This document shows, one piece after another, positions 38,088-46,743 of a DNA stretch of 64,000 nucleotides. Source of the stretch: Adhaeribacter arboris (GTDB lineage: Bacteria; Bacteroidota; Bacteroidia; Cytophagales; Hymenobacteraceae); NCBI RefSeq assembly GCF_003023845.1, contig NZ_PYFT01000002.1, positions 124,001 through 188,000 on the forward strand, in the 5' to 3' direction. The notes below the pieces were generated by a model. It was given only the letters and a program-made list of their open reading frames with translations, had not been told where the DNA came from and searched no databases. Within the stretch, counting starts at the first letter, position 1. Each line of letters starts with the position of its first letter. The position numbers and the translations under genes are program-made.

Positions 38088-39221
38088 ATGCACCTTAACC
38101 CCAACACCCAACCCCACAAGAACCCTGTTTATTCCTTCATCAATAGATCGCGACTCCTTTATTTTTTAACCATTTTGGGCTTGGTAGTAACTCTTTCGTC
38201 TTGCCAGGACGATGATTCGGATACCGGCATTGACCCGAGTAAACCCAAACCCGAGTGGGGACCCACCATTAAACCCGAGATGCAGGCGGTGATCGAAGCC
38301 CTGGATAGTTTATCCAAAAGCGTGCCCCTGAATACCCTTACCCCGCAGCAAGCCCGCTTGGCTCCGACGGCTACCGATGCGGTAATGGCCGTGATGAAGA
38401 ACAACAACATTGCTATGCCGCCTTCCATAGTGGATACCATGGGTTACACCGTACCGGTATCGGGCGGCAGCATTCACGTCCGTAGCTATAAGCCTAAGAA
38501 TGCTTCTGGCGCTTTGCCCGGGATTGTGTATTACCACGGGGGTGGCTGGGTGATTGCCACTATTAATACTTACGATGCTTCCGCCCGGGCCTTGGCCGAA
38601 CAAACCAACGCAGTAGTAGTATCAGTAGAGTACCGCAAAGGACCCGAGTTCAAGTATCCAACGGCTCATCAAGATTCCTACGCCGCTTACCAGTGGGTGC
38701 TAGCTAACGCGGCCACTTTGGGCATCAACCCGCAGAAAGTAGCGGTAGCGGGCGAGAGTGCCGGCGGGAGCTTAGCTTCGGCCGTTTGCATCATGGCCCG
38801 GGATAATGGCGTTCAAATGCCCCTGCACCAATTACTGGTTTACCCAATTGCCGATAACAATACCAATACAACTTCTTATAATCAGTACGCCAATGCCAAG
38901 CCTTTGAGTAAAGCTTTGATGCAGTGGTTCTTTACCCAGTACTTCAACACGCCGGCCGATGGGGACAGTCCTTATATCTCCCTGGTAGATGTGGCTAACG
39001 TCACGGGTTTACCACCCGCTACGGTGATTAACGCCGAGATTGATCCGTTGCAGAGTGAAGGCCAGGCTTATGCCGCCAAGTTAAAAGGTGCCGGCATTGC
39101 GGTAACTTCCAAAGTGTACGAAGGCGTTACACATGAATTCTTCGGCATGGCCACGGTAGTACCGCAGGCCAAGGAGGCCCAGAAATTAGCCACGGACGAG
39201 CTCAAGAAAGCGTTGCAATAG
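38088..39221 (+). CDS. HSL-type alpha/beta hydrolase (esterase/lipase), lipoprotein
   Basis: A 377-residue protein. The N-terminal hydrophobic segment ends with T-L-S-S-C (about residue 39), a lipobox-like site. The hydrolase is of the hormone-sensitive lipase type: oxyanion motif Y-Y-H-G-G-G-W (about 146-152), nucleophile elbow G-E-S-A-G-G (about 223), likely acid Asp in E-I-D-P-L (about 325) and base His in G-V-T-H-E-F (about 354). These enzymes hydrolyse short-chain esters. The gene is monocistronic with its own terminator. The N-region before the hydrophobic stretch is long (about 24 residues), so a later start is possible, but no better ATG is in frame. Confidence 0.85.
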   Translation: MHLNPNTQPHKNPVYSFINRSRLLYFLTILGLVVTLSSCQDDDSDTGIDPSKPKPEWGPTIKPEMQAVIEALDSLSKSVPLNTLTPQQARLAPTATDAVMAVMKNNNIAMPPSIVDTMGYTVPVSGGSIHVRSYKPKNASGALPGIVYYHGGGWVIATINTYDASARALAEQTNAVVVSVEYRKGPEFKYPTAHQDSYAAYQWVLANAATLGINPQKVAVAGESAGGSLASAVCIMARDNGVQMPLHQLLVYPIADNNTNTTSYNQYANAKPLSKALMQWFFTQYFNTPADGDSPYISLVDVANVTGLPPATVINAEIDPLQSEGQAYAAKLKGAGIAVTSKVYEGVTHEFFGMATVVPQAKEAQKLATDELKKALQ

Positions 39222-39241
39222 ATTTGTTATAGATAAAAAAT

Positions 39242-39277
39242 CAACCCCTAGCTCGAGTAATCTGGTTAGGGGTTGTT
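39242..39277 (+). terminator. Terminator of the esterase gene
   Basis: CAACCCCTA / TAGGGGTTG stem around a 16-18 base loop, then TTTGTTTTTAG. It lies 20 bases past the stop at 39221. Confidence 0.75.
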
Positions 39278-39539
39278 TGTTTTTAGGGTTCTCATCTTTT
39301 TAAAGCCGCAAAGTTAATTATAGCTAGACAAGTCCTTTTCCTACATATTACCCGGCTCCAATAACATTCGGTATTTATTTTATGAGAATAGCTGGTTTGG
39401 GAATTCAAAGTTCTATCTCCAAAGTTTTACGAGGTAGTTCTAACTCTAGAATGGGTACTAAGGCGGATACAAATCCGTAGAAAATACCGGCCTTTTGCGC
39501 GTATACGCTAGCTGACGGAACTTGATAACAGGCACGTAT

Positions 39540-39770
39540 ATGGCAGGATTAATCGATCATATTTTTGAGAATATAGTTATTAAGCAATTAACCCGTACCG
39601 ATATAGCGGACTATGTCCGCTATATCTCAGAAATCTTGCAGCAGAATCTGACGCTCGATCAGAAAGTGCGCTACCAACAATTAAAGGTGCAGCTAAATCA
39701 AAGGTTACGAACCTTGAACCAAGAAGAATTTACCGAAATACTCCGTCCCATCCATAAAACCAAGGACTAA
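39540..39770 (+). CDS. Small hypothetical protein, 76 residues
   Basis: Started at the ATG at 39540 (an upstream in-frame TTG at 39522 is weaker). The product is helical and charged, with I-A-D-Y-V-R-Y-I-S-E-I-L-Q-Q-N-L-T and Q-Q-L-K-V-Q-L-N-Q-R-L. No family is recognised. It lies 43 bases ahead of STAS-like paralog 4 on the same strand and is probably co-transcribed, so it may be a partner of that protein. Confidence 0.5.
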   Translation: MAGLIDHIFENIVIKQLTRTDIADYVRYISEILQQNLTLDQKVRYQQLKVQLNQRLRTLNQEEFTEILRPIHKTKD

Positions 39771-39813
39771 CCCGCAAGAACATAAGGATACCTTTACCGT
39801 ATACGCCAGCACT

Positions 39814-40245
39814 ATGATCTTATTTGACAACGGTCATTTTCTGCTGGATTATGATTCGTCTACTGACACCTTATTTGTGACTTTACCCGATATGCAAACC
39901 CCGGCCTTAAGCCAGGCCGAGCTTTGTTTTGAGATCATGGTGGATCACGTGCGTAATTATAACATCCACCACTTACTGCTAGACTCCAGCCAGGCCGTCG
40001 TGGAAGTGGCCGAACCCGAATACCACGACCTGATTTACCGTGTTTCTCTGCAGCTGCAAAAAACGAATCTGCGTAAAGTGGCGCGCCTGGTTAGCGCGAC
40101 GACCCCGTTGGAGGCAATGGCCCGGCGGGTGCAACAAGACGTACTCAGCAGTGAAGCACCAACCTATTTAATTCAGAACTTCACGGATCGCGAGCAAGCA
40201 CTCACCTGGTTAACCGGGAAGCCTTTTCGTACGACAATCAGGTAA
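39814..40245 (+). CDS. STAS/SpoIIAA-like small protein, paralog 4
   Basis: A 143-residue member of the four-copy family. It has F-L-L-D-Y at the start, I-H-H-L-L-L-D-S-S-Q-A central strand-loop, L-R-K-V-A-R-L-V-S, and Q-A-L-T-W-L-T-G-K near the end. It follows the 76-residue ORF in a likely two-gene operon. The L-L-D-S-S segment occupies the place where anti-sigma antagonists carry the phosphorylatable Ser, so this Ser is a candidate regulatory site (inference). Confidence 0.6.
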   Translation: MILFDNGHFLLDYDSSTDTLFVTLPDMQTPALSQAELCFEIMVDHVRNYNIHHLLLDSSQAVVEVAEPEYHDLIYRVSLQLQKTNLRKVARLVSATTPLEAMARRVQQDVLSSEAPTYLIQNFTDREQALTWLTGKPFRTTIR

Positions 40246-40293
40246 AGCTTGCCAGGCTGGTAGCTTTTGCCTATTTGCATCTCCTGAAATTGG

Positions 40294-41194
40294 CTAATAC
40301 CCTCCCAATACGGTGGTAAACACCTTGTTGGGAGATGCTTGGGGGAAAAGTTGCCCGGCCCGTTGTATTTCGGCTGCGTAGTCCGGGGCTAAGACGCGCA
40401 AGTGTCGTCCTTCTTCGCCCAACTGATAATCCCACAAACCGCTGTTGTGCCAATGATCGTCGTTTTCCCAATCCGAACGATCCAGGATGGGATACAGGCA
40501 AACGCCCAGCAAGGGAATCTGCTGACTAAGCACTTGTTGTACTTCACGGGTGATCATGCGCATCCAGGCCGGTCGGTTCCCGCCGTAGTGGCTGGTCTCG
40601 CTGATGATCATTGGTCGCTGGTAGCGCTTATACACCTGCTGAATCAAACGGTGTAGGGGTACCCAATCCGGATCCGGTGTTTCCTCGTGCCAGGAAACGT
40701 AGGCTCCCCGGCAAAACCACTGGTTATCGTGGTAGAAGTTGCAGCCGATAATATCCAGGTATTTGGCAGCGCCGCCCAGTTCCGGGTGGCGCCATCCCGC
40801 CATGATGTTGTAGGCTTCGAATTGAGTGGCGTGATCCGAAAGGGCAGTTTCCGCTAGCTCCGGACGATCTCGCGGCACCGCCACGTGAATCAAGGGCTCG
40901 ACGTGGACAAAACGCGCCTGGGGGCTAACTTCCCAGATGGCATCCATGCTGGCCAGCGCCGCGCGTACTAGTTGCAGCTTCATTTCGTAACCCCGGTCTT
41001 TGGCGTAGGGGTAAACGGTGCCTACCTCCCCGCCGACCCAACAGAAGTAAGAGATCTCGTTAACGGGCGTGAAGAAAGGCGGCCCATCCGTGTAGGGGTT
41101 TAGAAAAGCAGCCGCTGCCTGGCTGAAAGCGGCGAAGCGGGTAACAAAAGCGGAGCTAAAAATATCTAAGTCATCGTGTCGGCTTCCCGTTTTC
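40294..41194 (-). pseudogene. Glycoside hydrolase (beta-glucosidase-like), 5' part missing
   Basis: The frame is open on the minus strand from the IS3 boundary at about 41194 down to 40294 (about 300 residues). An internal ATG at 40983 gives 229 residues but cuts through the domain. Both candidate catalytic glutamates of a TIM-barrel retaining glycosidase are visible: the acid/base in F-T-P-V-N-E-I-S-Y-F (just above 40983) and the nucleophile in I-I-S-E-T-S-H-Y-G-G. The first strands of the barrel and the start codon are missing. The sequence on the far side of the IS (42367 onward) does not continue the gene, so more than a simple insertion occurred. The product is very likely non-functional. 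Confidence 0.75.
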
Positions 41195-41221
41195 AGAACT
41201 GGTTAAAAGTATAAAAATAGT

Positions 41222-42060
41222 TTAAGTTGATAAAAGTTGTTCCCGTTGTTTTTTCTTCGCAAACTCAATGGGAGAGAGTCCACCTAAAGCATCATGTGGT
41301 CTTTTATAGTTGTAATCCTCTAACCAAGTAGAAGTAATTTCCCGGACTTCCTGGAGGTTGTCCAACAAGTAAGCATCCAGTACATGCCGGCGGAAAGTAC
41401 CATTAAACCGTTCTACAAAGGCATTCTGGGTTGGTTTACCGGGCTGAATGAAGATAAATTCTATCTCTTGCATCTGGCTCCACTCGGCCATGAGCGTGGT
41501 CACGAACTCGGGCCCGTTATCCATTCTAATCCGCTTTGGTTTTTCCCGGCGCTGGATTAAATGATTGAGCACCCAAACTACCCGATTGCTCTTTAGGGAA
41601 TAATCTACCTCGATATGCAGCGCTTCCCGGTTATAATCATCCAGCACATGAAAAGAACGGAACTTTCTCCCGTTCATTAGGGCATCACTCATGAAGTCAA
41701 TCGACCAAGTATGGTTTATCTCTTTCGGCACCTGTAAAGGCTGTTGAATACGCGCCGGTAATCGCTTTTTGGCTTTGCGCCGCAGGTTTAAACCCAGGGC
41801 GGTGTAGAGCCGATGTACCCGTTTATGATTTCACGGCTGTCCTTCTTGGCGCAACCGCCTATAAACTTTCCAGAACCCTTCTCGGGGGTACTGCTCGGCT
41901 TTCTGCTGTAAAGCCTCTTTCACCACTCGATCCTCTTGGTACGATTGATAATAGTACACTGACTTACTCAAGTTTAACACCCGACACGCCCTGTTAATGC
42001 CGGCTTGAGGCTGTTGAAGTACTTCCTGCACGATCTGTCGCTTCTGACAGGGCTTTAAAG
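41222..42060 (-). pseudogene. IS3 orfB integrase-type transposase with internal TGA
   Basis: The orfB frame encodes an IS150/IS3-type DDE transposase. Its first part (R-V-L-N-L-S-K-S-V-Y-Y-Y) runs into a TGA at 41831-41833 exactly where the family has Trp in [11 protein letters not shown]; the frame then continues [12 protein letters not shown]. The catalytic domain is intact: Asp in W-S-I-D-F-M-S-D, Asp in R-M-D-N-G-P-E-F, and Glu in [11 protein letters not shown] single G-to-A change explains the stop. Without suppression no full transposase is made. Confidence 0.85.
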
Positions 42061-42321
42061 CTTTTTTTCGATAATCTCCTTGGCTAGCTTTAGATCCAGG
42101 GCTAGTTCGGCGTACATGGCTTTCAGCCGCCGGTTCTCTTCTTCTAAGTCCTTAAGTCGTTTGAGTTCGGTGGCATCCACGCCATTGTAACGTGGCCGCC
42201 ATTTGTAAAAAGCCCCTTGGCTCACACCATGCTCCCGGCTTATCTCGGCGGCGCTTTTGCCTTCCTCAAACTCTTTGAGGATTTTGGCAATCTGTTGCGA
42301 AGGGAAGGTTTTTCTTTTCAT
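42055..42321 (-). CDS. IS3 orfA (HTH transposase subunit)
   Basis: Started at the ATG at 42321 (M-K-R-K-T-F-P-S-Q-Q-I-A-K-I-L-K); a few upstream codons are also open. An 88-residue HTH_Tnp_1 protein with S-R-E-H-G-V-S-Q-G-A-F-Y-K-W in the recognition region, followed by a leucine-zipper-like helix (L-E-E-E-N-R-R-L-K-A-M-Y-A-E-L). A run of seven A followed by G on the coding strand (42061-42068) gives an A-AAA-AAG slippery heptamer, the usual site of -1 frameshifting from orfA into orfB in this family. Confidence 0.85.
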   Translation of the reverse strand: MKRKTFPSQQIAKILKEFEEGKSAAEISREHGVSQGAFYKWRPRYNGVDATELKRLKDLEEENRRLKAMYAELALDLKLAKEIIEKKL

Positions 42322-42366
42322 AAGCACTGTTCTAAGTTAAGATTTTTTCTCTTCCTAAACAGTTCT

Positions 42367-43143
42367 ATTTTCAGGGAAGCTTACATTTCTTGTAAAGAAC
42401 TTTTTATAATAATTGTCCTAAATAACTTTATAACTTTTGCCAAGATTGTAGATTCACAGGTATGCAATCATTTACTCCGTTCTGTTTACCGATAAGCTGC
42501 CCTTGAAAATACGAATGCAAATAGCTAAAATTAAGATATAATTGAGGTAGAAGAACTATTAAGATAAAAATTATAATTGCATTAGTAATATTACTGTTAA
42601 GTCTTTAATTTAGACAAAAACTTAACCTAAAGGATAGTTTTCTTTTTGGAAAATTAATTATTGTCCTGTAAGAGAATTAACTTTTTTATATTTTATTTAT
42701 TTTCGCTACTCACCGTTGTCCTTATTAGGGCGTTTTCTTACTTACTCTCCCACGATATAGGATGTCCAATCCTCTAGAATGTTCCTATTTATTTTAGGAT
42801 TCTCCTTGTAGCAACATAAAATTTAATTGAAGTTTATTAGGCTCCCTTGAAAGGTAATTAAGCATGTTTTGGTTTGGGTGTTAACAATGAAAACCCCAAG
42901 GTGCCTTCCAGATTGCATTTGTAATTGGCTTTACTATACAAATGTTATATTCCTTGATCTTAGTAGGCATTATTTAATCTGCTAATAATCTGCTAAAAAT
43001 ATAGATAAAGCAATGAGCAAATCTAATAGCTTTTAAGTTACAGCCTTCTCAATTGAATTTTGAAAGAAAGTAGAATCTATTCAGAAAGATCTATTCAGAA
43101 ATTCTAGCATATGGACCTTAAAATTACTTAATCTAAAAAGTTT
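42367..43143. other. Long AT-rich intergenic region before the RHS genes
   Basis: 777 bases, strongly AT-rich. It has no continuation of the glycoside hydrolase, no supported ORF and no RNA gene. It should hold the promoter of the RHS gene run. Confidence 0.4.
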
Positions 43144-46100
43144 ATGTACTTCACTATTGGAACTACCCTAAGTTTTAGTATGCCAACTAAGCAAATAGAT
43201 TTCTCTGAATCAGCAGCCTTTCTAATCGAAATACTATTTCTATTAATATTATTAAATCATCCTATTGCTGTTTCAGCGCAACCTTCACAAGTCAAAGAAC
43301 CCTTTCATGTCAATCTGATTCCCCCATCGCCGGAGGCGGCGGCGTTGGCCAAGTATGCGGATATACCGGTTAGCTTGTATTCAGGAACCCCTCAAATCAC
43401 TATTCCTCTTTATGAAGTGAAAGAACGGGAACTCTCGCTTCCCATTTCCTTGAATTATCATGCATCCGGAAATAAAGTGGGTACCATTGCCCCAAGAACC
43501 GGCTTGGGCTGGATTTTGGAAGCTTCCGGCGTGATCACCCGCACTGTGAGAGGCTGGCCCGACGAGTACGGTAAAAGAGGCTTTTTATATCAGGCCACAC
43601 AACATCAAATCTCTGATTTCACCCCAGGAATCCTTCCGGCAGAGCAGCAATACCCCTGGATTAATGCGATAGCTGAAGGGTGCATAGATATTGAACCGGA
43701 CATTTTCTATTTCAACTTCGCCGGCTACACGGGTAAGTTCATGTTCAACTGGGATGGAGAAATTGAAGTTGCCTCCAGCAGCAAGTTGAAAATTACCCCC
43801 AGGTATAAGAAACAGGGTACTTTAGACATCATAGGTGGCTGGGAGGTGGTAGGGGAAAACGGAACTGCCTATAGCTTTGCTTTTACGGATTATGAAACGA
43901 CGCAAGTAACTTCTAACCCAACGATCAGTTGCAGCCTGACTCTCAACGATGGCAAAATACCCCAAAGCTGGTATCTTTCTCAGATCAGTTCGGCCACTAT
44001 CCGAGAAAGAAACAAGAGCTGGATTCGCTTTACCTATGAGCCCTATGAGCAAAGAACCAAAACTTGGTCGATGGAAACGCAGATGCATTCTTATTCGCTT
44101 GCTCCTGCAACCGTTAAGAGGGAATTATTAACGTTAACTCTTCGGGGAAAACACTTAAGTCGCATTACCACATCTTCTGGGCAAACCACCATTGAGTTTT
44201 TAAAAGGCGATCGGCGCACCGATGTGGAGGGAGAATTGTATACGCTGGGAAAAGTGCTGGTCACAAATAACCGAGGGCGAACCATCAGAGACTGGAGATT
44301 TGAGTATAGCTCCGATAAGATATTGATGCTTAAACAAATCACGGAGTGGGGTGGTTCGTTTGCCAAACCACCATATATCTTTTCCTATGTTGGCGGCGGT
44401 TCGCTTGACCCATTGTCATATAGACAGGATCATTGGGGATTTGCCAATGAAAACAGTGCCCAAACGCTGATACCAGCCACGACTACGTATAAGCCTTATC
44501 CCCCGACACGAGATCCTAATCGGTATGATTTGCCAGGTGCAAACCGGGAACCTTCTAAGAATGGGGTACTGACGGGTATGTTAACCGAGATCCAGTATCC
44601 AACTGGAGGCCGGGACGTATTGGAGTTTGAACCTCATGATTACAGTTTCCAACAGCAACAGGAATTGATTACGGAAATAACCATTCCAAGGCATTATGAT
44701 GGATCGGCACCCAATGGCCAGGGGAAGGTCGGTTCCGTATCTACGTTTGAAAAGGAATTTACACTCCCCTACCCAACGTCAATCAGCCTTACTGCGGAGT
44801 TTACGTATAGAATGCACTTCGGAGGTGGCACCTACCCAATCTCTGCATATGTAATCAATAAAAAAACGAAAGAACGAGTTGGATGGTCTCCAGGTGGCAG
44901 TGCTCATCAAGACCCAAATGGCGAGTGGATTCCTGAAATAATACAACATTCTAAAATATATGATCTACTTGCCGGAGATTATTCCTTTGTGGTGAGCGCC
45001 CGAATTTCACCCGAACTCCTTGGTGGTCAGAATTCCGTATGGGCAACGGTTAATTATCAGGAAGGTACCAGGCGTTTCTTTACGGAGATTAGACAGGGAG
45101 GAGGAATCCGGATTGCCCGACTCACCCGTCAATACGGCAATGGCAATCCTGATAAAGTGACTCGGTACACTTACCGGATTACAGAAGACAATCAGGAGAA
45201 ATCTTCCGGTTCATTGCTGGAATCGCGGTTTAAGTACGATTATTGGACACGCTATGTGGAGCCGATTGGAAATGAGGGAACTGTTCAAACAGTCCAAAAA
45301 TTCTTCCGCTTTTCTCAAAATCGGACTACATTTGGCACCACTCAGGGAAGCCATGTGGGTTACAGTTCGGTCACGGTGTGGCAAGGGGAAAATGGTGAAA
45401 ACGGCAGGACGGTGTATACTTACACTTCTCCCCGCCAAGTAGGCGACTTCTCGCTTTTAGAGTTGCCCTTTCCCCCAGCATCCAGTTATGATTATAAAAG
45501 GGGGCTGCTACAGGATCAAACCGAGTTTGACCAGAAGGGGGCTCTCTTGAGAAGGATCCAACACGAGTATGCCTTCCGGGAGAAAAAAATACCAGCCATT
45601 AAGGTGGGTTGGGCCGTTCCTGGAACCGGTCGTACTGGACCGGATATGATGGCTCGGTATGCGCTGGGTAATTACGAAAATATCTTGGGCTATAGCCGCT
45701 TGAAAAATAACCGGGAAACCACCTATTATCCTGCTAATTCCGGAAGCATCTCACTTCAAACCACCCAGGTCAATACATACAATGAAAACACCCATAAACA
45801 GTTAGTAAAGTCCGTCCAAACGGACAGTGAGAATGATTCTCTGATCACTCAGCTTACTTATCCGGAAGATTACCGGGCAGGTACCAGTGCTATACTTGAT
45901 GCAATGCGTAATCGCCATATGGCCAATTCCGTAGTGGAAAAGCTCGTCTGGAAGAAAAACACCGCGGCCCAGGTTTCCCTTTTGTCTGCCCTCAAGACCA
46001 CTTTTCAATTCCACGATGGAAGGATCCTTCCATCCTCGGTGCTTGGAGCACGCATCAGTGATCCAATTATAACGGGTAATCCCTACCGAACCGCCCAAGG

Positions 46101-46716
46101 CTTGTACGAAGAAAGGCTGATCTATCACCGCTACGACACCTACGGCAACCTCCTTGAGCATTCCATGAAAGACGGCATGCATACTTCCTACCTCTGGGGA
46201 GAGAACGGAACCGTAGTGATTGCCAAGGTGGACCACGCCAAAGCCCAACAACTATACCACACTAGCTTTGAAGAAGATCTCCAAGCGACTACCCTTCAGC
46301 ATAAAACCGGCAGGAAATCCAGATCGATCACCGGAGCTTATACCATCCCAACCGCAAACCGACCAACCGAAAAAGGGAACTATGTACTCACCTATTGGTT
46401 GAAGCAAGGCTCAGGAGGGTGGGTGTATAAGGAAAAGAGCATTGCGAGTTATATTCCTGGCAATTCAATTGCAACCGAAACAATCAACGGTTATCTGGAT
46501 GAAGTCCGATTGTACCCTAAAGGAGCCAAGATGACTACTTTTACCTATGAACCCCTGGTCGGTATCACCTCAGTGACGGATGCCAATAATGTGACGGTGC
46601 ACTACGAATATGATGCCTTCAACCGCCTGAAATGCAAACGCGATCAGGATGGTAACCTTCTGGAATGCTATGACTATGTCTTTCAGGAAGAGGTGCACTA
46701 TGCCATTCAGGATTAA
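43144..46716 (+). CDS. Exported RHS/YD-repeat protein, first of the RHS run
   Basis: A 1190-residue protein with an N-terminal hydrophobic signal at about 25-45, cleaved after V-S-A-Q. The start may be the ATG at 43180, since the first 12 residues are uninformative. The N-terminal region (S-P-E-A-A-A-L-A-K-Y-A-D-I-P-V-S-L-Y-S-G) and G-L-G-W motif are typical of the RHS-like proteins that pair with DUF6443 RHS proteins in Bacteroidota. The C-terminal part has YD-type repeats (Y-D-T-Y-G-N-L-L, V-H-Y-E-Y-D-A-F-N-R-L). It ends right after a repeat, without an RHS core or toxin. It lies 27 bases ahead of the next RHS gene, so it is an operon partner, probably part of the beta-cocoon shell. Confidence 0.8.
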   Translation: MYFTIGTTLSFSMPTKQIDFSESAAFLIEILFLLILLNHPIAVSAQPSQVKEPFHVNLIPPSPEAAALAKYADIPVSLYSGTPQITIPLYEVKERELSLPISLNYHASGNKVGTIAPRTGLGWILEASGVITRTVRGWPDEYGKRGFLYQATQHQISDFTPGILPAEQQYPWINAIAEGCIDIEPDIFYFNFAGYTGKFMFNWDGEIEVASSSKLKITPRYKKQGTLDIIGGWEVVGENGTAYSFAFTDYETTQVTSNPTISCSLTLNDGKIPQSWYLSQISSATIRERNKSWIRFTYEPYEQRTKTWSMETQMHSYSLAPATVKRELLTLTLRGKHLSRITTSSGQTTIEFLKGDRRTDVEGELYTLGKVLVTNNRGRTIRDWRFEYSSDKILMLKQITEWGGSFAKPPYIFSYVGGGSLDPLSYRQDHWGFANENSAQTLIPATTTYKPYPPTRDPNRYDLPGANREPSKNGVLTGMLTEIQYPTGGRDVLEFEPHDYSFQQQQELITEITIPRHYDGSAPNGQGKVGSVSTFEKEFTLPYPTSISLTAEFTYRMHFGGGTYPISAYVINKKTKERVGWSPGGSAHQDPNGEWIPEIIQHSKIYDLLAGDYSFVVSARISPELLGGQNSVWATVNYQEGTRRFFTEIRQGGGIRIARLTRQYGNGNPDKVTRYTYRITEDNQEKSSGSLLESRFKYDYWTRYVEPIGNEGTVQTVQKFFRFSQNRTTFGTTQGSHVGYSSVTVWQGENGENGRTVYTYTSPRQVGDFSLLELPFPPASSYDYKRGLLQDQTEFDQKGALLRRIQHEYAFREKKIPAIKVGWAVPGTGRTGPDMMARYALGNYENILGYSRLKNNRETTYYPANSGSISLQTTQVNTYNENTHKQLVKSVQTDSENDSLITQLTYPEDYRAGTSAILDAMRNRHMANSVVEKLVWKKNTAAQVSLLSALKTTFQFHDGRILPSSVLGARISDPIITGNPYRTAQGLYEERLIYHRYDTYGNLLEHSMKDGMHTSYLWGENGTVVIAKVDHAKAQQLYHTSFEEDLQATTLQHKTGRKSRSITGAYTIPTANRPTEKGNYVLTYWLKQGSGGWVYKEKSIASYIPGNSIATETINGYLDEVRLYPKGAKMTTFTYEPLVGITSVTDANNVTVHYEYDAFNRLKCKRDQDGNLLECYDYVFQEEVHYAIQD

Positions 46717-46743
46717 TTTAACTCAAGCCATTAAACGATTTCC

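Larger units (their letters stand above)
41195..42366 (-). mobile_element. IS3-family insertion sequence (degenerate)
   Basis: About 1172 bp. The imperfect terminal inverted repeats start AGAACTGGTTAAAAG on the left (41195) and, read inward, AGAACTGTTTAGGAAG on the right (ending 42366), with further matches inward. It carries orfA and orfB in overlapping frames on the minus strand. TTTT next to each end may be a target duplication, but the low-complexity flanks make this weak. orfB has a nonsense codon, so the copy cannot move by itself. Confidence 0.8.
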
